Positions 24,092 through 34,037 of a stretch of DNA of 64,000 bases are shown here, piece by piece; within the stretch, counting starts at the first letter, position 1; every line of letters begins with the position of its first letter. A program made the translations under genes and the position numbers. The stretch is from Camillea tinctor (Eukaryota > Ascomycota > Sordariomycetes > Xylariales > Xylariaceae). The notes beneath the pieces were generated by a model that saw nothing but the letters and a program-made list of their open reading frames with translations, searched no databases and was not told where the DNA came from. The DNA lies in contig MU394140.1 of assembly GCA_022578605.1 (NCBI GenBank), forward strand, positions 80,133 to 144,132. Direction: 5' to 3'.

Positions 24092-24634
24092 CAGCAGACA
24101 TGGCATATTAACCCTCCAGGTTCTAAGAAGTAAGCGATGAGCTTAAGATTCGCCATCGATTGCAACACAAAAAGAATTAGCACAAGGTTTCGGGAACATA
24201 GACCGGGCCTGGCTGGATGCTACAGAAATGAATACACCAATACTAGGGCGTGAGGGAAAAAAAGGCATCCCGCGCCTCTCTCGGTGAGGTATGATTTCAT
24301 GATAACGAATACAACACTAGAACGACAAATTATGCGTGGAGTAGATTTTTGATCGGGCAGGATGTCACCTAATCACAGGAATAATCCTAAATCCATTAGC
24401 TAGAGAGTAGATGAAAAAAGCTAAGGGAATAGGATTATAATGTAAAAAAAAAAAAAAATTTTTAAAGATGAAAGATGCAGGCGTTAAAATGTCGTGAATT
24501 CTCTTGCTATGAATATTATTGGTATACGTGGAAAGACTTTGTTTACGGGAAAAAATAATAAGAATAAATAAAAGCAACATCGTATCCACTATGGTGATAA
24601 ACATCTGTCATTTTTTCTATTTTTTTTTTCAGCT
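24092..24634. other. Intergenic between convergent csn1 and prp18
   Basis: AT-rich shared 3' flank with an A run near 24443-24460. No gene seen. Confidence 0.6.
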
Positions 24635-25768
24635 TTACCCCATCAGCTGCCTGATATCCTCGGGTGGCCAGCGTACCTGGGCAAAGGTCAAGCAACGCTT
24701 GATACTCTGGAGGTATTTACGGGTGACCTCGTCGCCCATGACGTGACCCCTCTCGCCGCCGTGTAGTTTCTCGCGCGCGCTGCGCTCGTGGATACCCACC
24801 ATGGTGACGCCGATGGGCCAGGCGGCCTTGCCGATGCTCAACCGCAGGTACCCATCGTTGGCGTCAACATAGCGGCGCTCCTGCGCCGCCCGCACGATCT
24901 CCACCACGGGACCGAGGATATCGTCCTCCAGATCGCCCTTCTCGAACCTGCGGAACAGGGGGACCATGTTGGTGCGGCTCGACACCATGGCGTTGACGGC
25001 GGCCTTGGCGGCGAAGGAGGAGGAGTCCGAGGGAGAGGAGGCATTGCCGGCTTTGGCCTGCTCGCGCGCGAGGGCGGCCTCCCACTCCCGCAGCACCATG
25101 GTGAAGTATGAGGCGAGCTGGCGGAACAGGTACGCGCGCGCGGCGCGGTCCTGCGGCACCGCCTCCGGCACCTTCATGTCCTTCTCCTCGAGCAGGCGCA
25201 GGGTCGTGGGGATGGGGCCCGCGGTCACGACGGTGGTGAGGCGGCGGTGGCGGCGCAGGCGCGCGCGGTGCGTCTCCCCGAACAGGACGGCGGGCTCGCC
25301 GAGCGCCCGCAGCCGCGAGATCAGCTCCCCGTCGGGTATGTCTTCTTCTTCTCTTCCCGCGCCGTTCTCGTCGTCTGAGCTGCCGTCGGCCGGGGCGTCA
25401 GGCTGCTCGGGCAGGCCCAGGCGCTTCCGCCGCCTGCGCTCCTCCTCGGCGGCTTGGGCCTCGCGCCGCCGTCGCGTGTCCTCTTCTAGGCGGCGGCGCT
25501 TGTCCTCCCGCGCACGCGACTCTTCGGCGGCTTCCTCGTCGCGGCGGCGCTTCTCGGCGGCTTTGGCGGCGCGCTTTTCCTCGAGAGCACGCTGCTCGGC
25601 GAGGTAGGCAGCTTGACGCTGGGCTTCGGCTTCGGATCGCTTGATATATTTCTTTGCGGGGGCATTGTCGTTGCTGTTATGGCTATCGGAATTCGAGGTA
25701 GACGAGGAGGATGTGGCGGGAGTTTTTGCTTTGGAGATCTCTTTGGACATAAGAGCTGCGAAATCCAT
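24635..25768 (-). CDS. prp18: Pre-mRNA splicing factor Prp18
   Basis: Second-step spliceosomal factor that helps 3' splice-site use. Single exon of 377 aa. I chose the ATG at 25768 (MDFAALMSKEISKAK, the usual family start) over the in-frame ATG at 25855, whose 29 extra residues look like leader sequence. A long charged Lys/Arg/Glu coiled region spans about residues 45-135. It is followed by an SFM/PRP4-like motif (ELISRLRALGEPAVLFGET) and the C-terminal Prp18 fold with AYLFRQLASYFTMVLREWE and AAWPIGVTMVGIHERSAREK, ending VTRKYLQSIKRCLTF. The gene is much more GC-rich than its flanks and has a Ser-rich loop (NASSPSDSSSF) in the Prp18 domain. It is divergent from sap18, 1.0 kb away. Confidence 0.95.
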   Translation of the reverse strand: MDFAALMSKEISKAKTPATSSSSTSNSDSHNSNDNAPAKKYIKRSEAEAQRQAAYLAEQRALEEKRAAKAAEKRRRDEEAAEESRAREDKRRRLEEDTRRRREAQAAEEERRRRKRLGLPEQPDAPADGSSDDENGAGREEEDIPDGELISRLRALGEPAVLFGETHRARLRRHRRLTTVVTAGPIPTTLRLLEEKDMKVPEAVPQDRAARAYLFRQLASYFTMVLREWEAALAREQAKAGNASSPSDSSSFAAKAAVNAMVSSRTNMVPLFRRFEKGDLEDDILGPVVEIVRAAQERRYVDANDGYLRLSIGKAAWPIGVTMVGIHERSAREKLHGGERGHVMGDEVTRKYLQSIKRCLTFAQVRWPPEDIRQLMG

Positions 25769-26780
25769 CTTGGGCGATGATGGTGGGTATGGCGGGAATT
25801 GGCTTCGACTGCTTAAGCTATTTATGTTTTCGTGGGTGATTTTTTTCTTCTTCAAGTGTAATAAGAAGTACGAGTCTGTCGAGAGGTTAAGTTAGGTGGT
25901 AAGTAGGTAGATGCTAGGTATGTATAAATTGAATGAGTTATGTGCTGTAGAGGTAGTAGTGGTAGGTTGTTTTAATACAATTGGTTGGTCGATCGGTCGG
26001 TCGGTGGAGTTCGTGCTTTCTTTATCGATAGTGGGTGAAATTAGGTAATTGTTAACTAGATCTCGTTAAAAAAGCGCGGAAAGGTAAGTGCTATTCTTGG
26101 TAGGTGGGGTACTATAGGTCAATTTAAGTTGGGATGAGAGAAGCTTGTTTGTTGTGTTTAAAGTTGGTGATAGGCTAGGTTAGCTTGTTTTGGTGTTGAC
26201 GTTGTTGACGTTAATGTAAACAATTTTAATTTGGGGAAAGTTTAGGAGAAAAAGAAGTCAAGACCAGGTTAAAATAAAAGAATAAGAGCCGCAGGGTAAG
26301 GTAACTTAGGAAAGAAAAAAAGAACATTCTACATTGTCGGGAATTTTACGCTTGCGGGACGCGAGGTGACGAGCTTTTTTCCAGGTTTCTACACAGCCAC
26401 ACTCGATAAAGCTTGCTTCAACCGTACATCCCAACTTTGCCTTCCCGATTGGACATTCCCATTGGACCTACCTAAATCACCCCGGACCGGATAACTGTTG
26501 CGACTTAGTTCCGTGCAGTTTGCAGTTTCAGCTTCTTTCAAGGCAAGGTGGACCAAGAGGGGGGGGTCTTTCCTCTAACTTACAACTCTACTAACCTACA
26601 CTAATAGCCTATACCTAAGTCTATATAGGCGGCACTAGCATATGTACACCTACAACAGCAACGATAACATAACACAACACATCACAACGACAGCAACAAC
26701 ATGTACTAGCTGAACAAATCTTATGCTACACGCACCTTCGCCTACACCTATTTTCAGACCTAGGTTAGACCCTTTCCATA
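25769..26780. promoter_or_regulatory. Divergent promoter region of prp18 and sap18
   Basis: About 1 kb of AT-rich DNA between two divergent starts, with several TTGGTT/GGTCGGTCGG stretches near 25978-26010 and CAACA repeats near 26655-26700. Promoter role is inferred from position. Confidence 0.55.
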
Positions 26781-27746
26781 ATGGACCGTCACGAGACATC
26801 CCCTTTCACGCTACAGCTCTTCTATAGAACTGGCGCATTCCATAGGTAAACCAAAATCCGCTACGACAGTTGCTTCACAAGTCGCGCATAATAATAATAA
26901 CAACTCGCCTTCAGACCAGACGAATTCATCACCACACCGCTACCCCCACATCTAACTCTACACACCTGGTCCAACTGTACCCTCACCGAGCTCTCCCACC
27001 ACCTCGCTGCCTCTGGCTCGTCTATCCTCCCCAACCCAGCCATCGGCACGCGCCTCGCCTTTCGCCTCATCTTCCCCGACACTCGAGCCACTCGGGGCTC
27101 CTCATCTGCAGCCTCGGGCCACCACCACCACCACCATGCCGCACCCCCCACGATCCCGCGCTACATGGTCAAAGAACTGGGCAGTCTTGTGATAGGCGAA
27201 GGGGGCCCAGGCCTCGATGCGGACGGCGTAGACCACCCCGCCGACGATGGCCACCAGAACAATGGCGAACAAAATAACCACGACACGAACGATAACAATG
27301 ACAACAATAATTATAATCTTAATAACGGTAGCAATAGCGTGACCAATGCCCACGCTGGAGATGCGCACAAGACCCTAGCTGACGCGCGCTTCGTCGTCGG
27401 GGACTACATCTCGTGCGCCATCTTGCCTCCGCAAGCCGACGGGTCTGTAGCCCCTGCCTCGAGCGCGCGCATGGGTCGCGGTGCCGGCGCAGGAGAGTCA
27501 CGGGTGGCCGTTGGCCGGGCGCCCACCGGCTTAGCGGGCATGGGCATGGGGGGCGGGGCCGGGAGGGAGAACGGCTACGGGTACGCGCACGGTCGGCACG
27601 GGAGAGGACGGGGCGGCGGAGGGGCCGCCGCGAGAGCCAGCGCCGGCATCGGCGCGGGTGTGCCTATGGGCGAATGGAGAAGGGGCGAGAGGTTACCCGA
27701 TATACCACCCTCGAGTCGAGGGAGGTCAGGGAGAGGACGGTATTGA
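26781..27746 (+). CDS. sap18: SAP18-like Sin3/ASAP-complex subunit with low-complexity inserts
   Basis: SAP18 has a ubiquitin-like fold and works with the Sin3 histone deacetylase and, in animals, the ASAP/PSAP splicing complexes. Exons 26781-26845 and 26915-27746 (intron 69 bp), 298 aa. MDRHETSPFTLQLFYRTGAF, PDEFITTP, LHTWSNCTLTELSHHLAA and AIGTRLAFRLIFPDTR match the core; IPRYMVKELGSLVIG and FVVGDYISCAILPP give the later strands. The core is interrupted by a natural six-histidine run (residues 91-96) and by an Asn/Asp-rich insert of about 45 residues after residue 117. The C-terminal third is Gly/Arg-rich with HGRHGRGRGGGG, resembling an RGG region. Acceptor choice is fixed by phase: TTCAG followed by ACCAGACG. 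Confidence 0.88.
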
Positions 27747-29617
27747 GGGATACTATACCTAACCTTAAGGGAGAAAAAGGATCAAGAGAGAAGGAAAGTA
27801 AAGAGAAAAGAAAAAAAGACGGTAAGGATGGAACTCGAGTTCTACAGTTTAAGGGCGGAAGAGGGGAGCAAAGGGGATCGGTCAGGTCACAGTCGGACGA
27901 TTTTATGTTATGCTAACTAGGGGCGTTGATATGGGGCTGTCTGCTTTCTTGTTTCTTTGGTTTAAAAAGGGGGGTTCGGGCAAACAGACCGGAAGCACCA
28001 ATACCCTATCACCTATTATTATTATCTAGAAGCAGGCTGTTTCTATTTCTCCCTCCCCTTTCCGTTTCTTCAGCTCAAGAGGAGAAGAAGAAGAGGTCAA
28101 AAGCTAAAAGATGATCAAGTCGTAGATAACTTTGTACGAGATTTCATATTAAGAGTTCTGCCTATTAGTCTTGTCTACCTACATAGATCAGTTTATTATA
28201 ACTTGCAACTGAGTTAATGTTTCAAGTACTGAAGGTTGTTCTTCATTTCCATCCTTCTCTGTCCAATGAAGTCGCCAAAATATCTTGACCTGTGTATATT
28301 TGTGCGAGTAGGCTAGGTTCCCTCAGCTATAGGTTATGCATGTACGTGTTGGTTATATCCCAAGTTTGGACTTAGTACATATACCTGCGAACTTGAAAAG
28401 AAAATCTATATTGAAGACACCCATTAAGTATTTATGTCATTAACCCACCATGTGCCTCTTGTTCACTCTCGAGGGGAGTTATATGCTATAATATAGCATA
28501 GGCATCTAGGTGCCTATACATGTCTACCCAAAGCTATGCTGCATAGGAAAGATTTTATGGTATGTAAACTGGCCTGATCTTGGCCAAGCTCATCAGTACT
28601 ACTACTCCAGGATTCAGAGATGATATCGTAAGAACTGGAAAGGACAACAGGAAGTCAGTTAGCTAATAACACTCTAGAAAGAAACCCGGGACCCTCACCT
28701 AACTATATTTAGCTATACACCTGACCTAATCACGTCTACTTTGAGTGCTCAGGGGTAATCTTTAAAGCAAAATCTACCCTGAAGCTGGTATAATGAGCCT
28801 CCTAGAGCACTGGACTTGTAGGTGAGTTGAGAAATATTAAAACTACACGCCTCTGTTTTTTTGGTATGTTATCAACTCGTTTAGCGAACTGTCTTAGATA
28901 TGAAGCAAATATAATCGGCTGACGGCATAGTTTATTATAGCTAGCTGTAAGTTAAGTTACCTTGAAAGCTTGTAACTTGCACTTATGTAACTATATACGG
29001 AAGTCTGTATTATGGCGCGATTATGACATATCTATGATGTCTAGCTCAAGAAAAAGGGCGATGTTTAAGTACACCAGCTATCGCTGGGGGGCCAAGCCAC
29101 GGATTCTTTCGTCCATGACTGTTGTATATTATTTCAACATTACGTAGGGTTAAGCCAGACCATCCCCAAAGGACCATCCCTCCTAGGCTTAGAATAGTCA
29201 AATGTTGTACTCACTCCTCGGCGTCATTGAATCATAGACAGGTATCCGAAAGTCCTCTTCTTTCACTCGTGACCTTTATCTATACCTACGCATCGATATC
29301 TACGGACACATCCGTCCATCTGACTCCATTGAGCCTCGCCAACTTACCTGGGAGCCGCTCAACCTATCCGCAAAATCTTTAGTACAATAAATCCTACGTA
29401 GTCGGTAATCCCACAAATGTTACTAATAAATGTGGGAGGTATCAAAGAGACCCCAGCACATAAATAGGTATCCACCCATAAGAGACATAAACAAGTTGAT
29501 GATCAATATTTTCGTTTCGTGAATTGCCGCCATGCCGCTGGAGCACCAATATATACTAGTACGTACAAGCCGTCTCGGCACTTTCGTCTCTCGACTTCGA
29601 CCCCTCTGTTCTCGTCC
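27747..29617. other. Intergenic, 1.9 kb
   Basis: No recognisable gene. Purine-rich sap18 3' flank at about 27770-27880, then AT-rich sequence with TAGGT-type motifs. A small inverted repeat around TCCCACA...TGTGGGA lies near 29408-29435. Confidence 0.55.
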
Positions 29618-30081
29618 TCAGTACTCGGATATCAGATCGCCCTTGCGCTTCGCTCGGAAACTCCATCTTCCCTATAAACGCATGCTTCATGTGAGTCCAC
29701 CAATCGACCATGATACTAGGCTCGCCGTGCGGGGTAGGAGAGCGTTGTGGGAAAACTCACGTCTGTTTTGTATGCGACGCCGAGGAGGATGGTTGGCACG
29801 ATGCCCATGAGCACGACGTTTAGGAGGGCGGTGCGCGGGGTCCAGCGGAAATACTGATGTCGGGCCGAGGTGGTCTCTGCGGGAGAGGGAGAGTCAGAAG
29901 AAGAAGAAGAAGACGGTAAATAGTACTGATAGAACTTACCTCCCAGCTTCTGAATGGCCGGGTCCAGCTTCAGGCCTGAAAGTCGACCGAAATTGTTAGC
30001 TTCCTCCGGTTGTGTCCCTGCGCGATTGAGTTGAGCGCTTCATGGGTGGTATAACGCACGGTAATGTTCTAGCCCTGCCAT
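29618..30081 (-). CDS. Complex I B15/NDUFB4-type subunit
   Basis: Small accessory subunit of mitochondrial NADH:ubiquinone oxidoreductase. Four exons, 30081-30060, 29975-29940, 29876-29761 and 29671-29618, join in phase to 75 aa. It begins MAGLEHYRLKLDPAIQKLGE, has YFRWTPRTALLNVVL running into one transmembrane helix (MGIVPTILLGVAY), and ends GRWSFRAKRKGDLISEY. The YFRWTPRTA motif before a single membrane span and the basic RxKRKGDxxxEY tail are typical of fungal B15 proteins. Exon pieces are as short as 22 bp, so an ORF search would miss this gene. Intron 1 uses a GTGCGT donor. It is divergent from the GST gene, with 652 bp between starts. Confidence 0.9.
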
Positions 30082-30733
30082 TGTACTCGAAGTATGCGGC
30101 CACCTCTTGCTATCGAGATGGTGTGGGTAGATGATGTCTTTTTTTTTTAAAGACGTTTGTCGTTTCGGCTGGTTTGGGGAATTGGATTGAACTGAACCGA
30201 ATAAGAGACCTTCTCGATAGTACTCCGTATGTACAGTAGTTAGTAGGTTATTGAAGGTTGACGTTGATGGGCCTTCTATTACCTAAGGCGGCTTAGGGAG
30301 TTCGCGGGGCGCCACAAGGCAGCTACCGAATGTGGCTGTGATCAAGCCACCGCGTGGCTGTTTAGGTACCTAAGTACCTAATACTCTAGTGGATTACGGA
30401 GTACTAAATAGGTACTCACCTTGGTAATCGCCTCCGTCCCGTTACCATTTACACCCCGGCCTGGACTGGCCGGACAGGTAGTTATACCCGGAGCTACCTA
30501 GGCACATTTCTTAGTAGCTGTTATAACGTGTGCGTACCTCGGCTCGTACAAGTCATACGTGTGTGTAGTTTAGTTTAGACTATATGTTAGCGGGACGGGC
30601 TATAAAATACCTAGATTTTGGCAATCGTATGCATGTAGGTAAATACCTACAACATCCCTTTCTCTTTCTCAAAGCTTCTAAGGTGATCGCCCAAACAAAT
30701 CGTCGATCGCATCACTCTCCGCAACTACATATA
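30082..30733. promoter_or_regulatory. Divergent promoter region of the B15 subunit and GST genes
   Basis: Contains a T run near 30139-30147 and the palindromic cluster TAGGTACCTAAGTACCTA near 30363-30380. Promoter role inferred from position. Confidence 0.55.
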
Positions 30734-31580
30734 ATGGCGTCTGAGGAACAAGCCAAGATCAAGCTATACTGGTATGTCAAAGCTCAAGATTGTCATATAG
30801 TTACTTGATTTATATGATTGACGGACCAACAGGCTAGAGAAGTCGCGGGCTCAGAACATCCTGTGGCTGTTAGAAGAACTCAAACTAGACTATGAACTGG
30901 AGACATTCCATCGGGTCAATATGTTGGCCCCGCCCGAGCTGAAGAATATTCACCCGCTTGGCAAGTCTCCCGTTATCTCCGTCACCCCTCCAGGCTCTAC
31001 CGAGCCATTGGTCCTAGCCGAAAGCGGTTTCATTACACAGTACCTGAGCGAGCACTTCGGCCAGGGCACCACCCTGATCCCCAAGCGCTGGAAGGACGGC
31101 CAGGAGGGCAAAGTCGGGGGCGAAACGGAGCAGTGGCTTCGATGGCAGTATTATCTCCATTACGTCGAAGGTTCACTGATGTCGATGCTGGTCATGGCCA
31201 TGGTTCTGGGGGCGCTTAAGAGCCCTAACATCCCCTTCTTCATCCGCCCCCTGACCTCCATGGTCGCCAATCAGATCTTGGCCAAGATGGTGTTCCCCAA
31301 CGCCAAGTCGCACCTGGGCCTTTTAGAAAAGCAGCTGGAGACGTCGGGCGGCGACTACATCTGTGGCCCGGATCTGACGTCGGCGGACATTTTGCTGAGC
31401 TTCGGTCTGATCGCGGCGAAGGATAAATTCGAGACGTTTGGCACGTGGGGAGAGGGGGGCCCCCGGGTACTCTACCCCAAGGTCTTCGCCTATATCGATA
31501 GGCTGGAGGCAAGTCCCGGTTACAAGAGGTCAGTCGAGAAGATTAAGGAGATTGATGCATCCTTTGGTATCAAATTTTAA
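30734..31580 (+). CDS. Glutathione S-transferase, Gtt1-like
   Basis: Predicted cytosolic or membrane-associated detoxifying transferase that conjugates glutathione. Exons 30734-30771 and 30833-31580, 261 aa. The thioredoxin-like N-terminal domain has KLYWLEKSRAQNILWLLEEL, with the SR pair typical of Gtt1-type enzymes. The glutathione-site motif is LAESGFITQYLSEHF. The helical C-terminal domain follows, with GGDYICGPDLTSADILLSF. The substrate range cannot be told from sequence. The first exon codes only 12 full codons. The upstream ATG at 30584 begins a short separate ORF and is not in phase with this gene after splicing. Confidence 0.93.
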
Positions 31581-34037
31581 AGGTGCGGTGGCTGAGCTGG
31601 CTGTCTGGGTCCGGTACCAGGTAACCAGAAGGCGGAGAGGCGACGGTGGCGGGGTTCATCAGTCTGATCTAACCTATGTACATAACCTACCTACCTGGCC
31701 CCAATTATAGTATACACTTAGTAGATTTTTATGTATGAGAGTATTTTCTCCCAATGGATAGCTCCTAGTTACAACCATCAGATGCATAGTACCTAATGTT
31801 GGAATTGACGTGAGATGCGACCAACTGGTAGAGGAATGTAAAGCGTTATATGCCTAGGTTACATATAACTAGGTACAACTGTATAAAAAAAAAACCTGTT
31901 AATTGACACTAGTTTTACATCCTTATTTCAACCTCGTGTTTCCAGAACATCCTCATCCATGGTTGAGACATGACGGGTAGTCTAGGCAGATACAATTTAA
32001 ACAAGTCTTATTCGGCCTTGGCAAGGCAGGAGAAAATATGTAACCTAGCTGATCTACCTATACCGGCTTACCAAAGAGCTGGAAGCGAGTTTTAGTGTAA
32101 GGTTGCTGCTGCTGCTGTAGTATAGGTACATAGTACAGTGTAGTGTAGAACCCCCTCCCCTCCATTCCCTAGAACAGCCTCAATGTCGTGACTAGTACCT
32201 AATTCTTTCTAAGGTATGATTTACCCTAGACAGCCTAGACTAGCCGCCCGAATGTGACACACCTTATCTAGATCCTTTTATCCTACATTATGCACATGTA
32301 TGCTTGCGGCTAGTAGGTAACCTTTGTTCCAAGTCAACCCTCTCTGCTAATATGTAACTAGCCTGGTCTATTTACCGCTAGCCTGGATCTTGATGTCAGT
32401 ACACTCTCTCCTAGACTAGACACTAAGTGCTTAATACTTATTATCATAGGTACCTAGGCAGGTAGGTAAATATCAAGGTAATTAGTAGCACTAGGTAGGC
32501 GTTACGTACGACCCCGTTCTAGGTTGATTGATCTGGTTAGATATTGAATGACGTCATGTCTCTTATTTCCTTTCAGCTCATGCCATTCCGCATTCCTTCA
32601 ATCCTACGTATAAGCAATATTAATCTAACCAACTTAACGGGAATCAGTCCACTCTCATCACCAGGTTCTATCAGACATGTTTCCCCCACTTTAGCCTAGT
32701 TACTTAGTTGGTTACGTATTATCATCGGAGATGCCATTCCAGTATAATCAAAAATCACGAGGGATTTCAATGAGAAACAAAGTAAAAAAGAGGGGAGTTA
32801 TCAGTACTATTATTATTGCTGCTATTACTTTAGTTGATTCAGAAACGAACTATCTTTTTATGTATGTGCCTGATTGGGGGATACGCTTAAAATATTTTTA
32901 CCTCGGTATGCAGATAATAGGAGACCGAAAAAAAAAAAAGATTGCAAATACGCGTATATGCGTATTAAGTAGTATTGGCTATTTATCTTAGAATGACTGC
33001 GCCATGCCAGAGTAGCAAAATAGCATCAAGCACATGCAAAAGTGGTGATACCATGTAGGCAGGGTGTATTTCGGTAGCTAACTTTAGGTGCAGGCATACA
33101 TAGCAGTACCTACCCAGTGCTAGTGCACTCGCACTAGGGTCGGTGGTTAGTGAAATCCGCAAGGCTGGTTTTAGGTAGCAATGAATAAGGCAATTCATTA
33201 GCAGCGGTGGACAAAGAACCCCCCAGAAACCCGACAACACTGGTTCTGACACTGGTCCCTTTTTTTTTTTTTCCCTTTCTTTGTATTATTTATTGGGGCG
33301 GTCCCAGTGATATTTTGCAACTGGCTGACAGATTGGAGGCAGAGAGCAGCAATGATTGGACATTTTAGAAATAAAATAAGAATTAGAATTCAGATGCTTG
33401 TACAAACTCTCACATAACCTTTACCCCTGTCACTTACATGTTATCTATGTATGTATAAACAACACACGAGTTCTCTTTCCCCCGAGTTGTTAATATCAAG
33501 TGACACCAACCTTTGGAACCAGGTTAGAATTTCTTTTCACACGCCACTCAAATTCATTCTTACCTTATCTCCTAACTAAACCTAAGCCTGATTCCAGGTT
33601 CTTGTCTGACTCGCTCTACCTACGTTGGGTGCTTGCTGACGGATATACTGATAACTCTAGTTCCACCTATTTCCATTGCGGGTAGCTAGATCTTTTTTCT
33701 TTTTTCTTTATTTTTTTCTTTATTTATTTAAATTTTTTTATTAAAAAAGAATCCAGCAACAAACACCACCTAACATACGTAACCTAGTGCATTATTGGAA
33801 CATATCTTACTTACATAACAATATGCCCGGCACTTCCGGGTGACGATATCAAAGAAGAAAAAAAAGAAAAAAACTAACAAACACTACACTTAACTTGACG
33901 CTAGCTATTTTATAAGGTATAATCCTTATACCAGATGTTGTACTACCAACATCTCCAACATCTCCCTAAATTCCTTCTGCAGCCGGGGTCACGACATCTT
34001 CATAAGCCCCGACCATTTTCTTTGATTGGCTAATATC
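31581..34037. other. Intergenic, 2.5 kb
   Basis: AT-rich, dense in TACCTA/CCTAGG motifs (for example 32447-32470). T and A runs sit near 33252-33274 and 33690-33750. No gene seen; short ORFs look random. Confidence 0.55.

Noticed and set aside
24966..25607. 213-codon + strand ORF opposite prp18
   Set aside because: Arg/Ser-rich translation produced by the antisense of a GC-rich gene; no recognisable protein.
25769..25855. Upstream in-frame ATG for Prp18
   Set aside because: The 29 residues are Lys/Ser/Pro leader-like, while MDFAALMSKEISKAK is the usual family start.
34026..34037. Four extra N-terminal codons for the LCAT-like protein
   Set aside because: They begin at TTG; the first in-frame ATG is at 34038.
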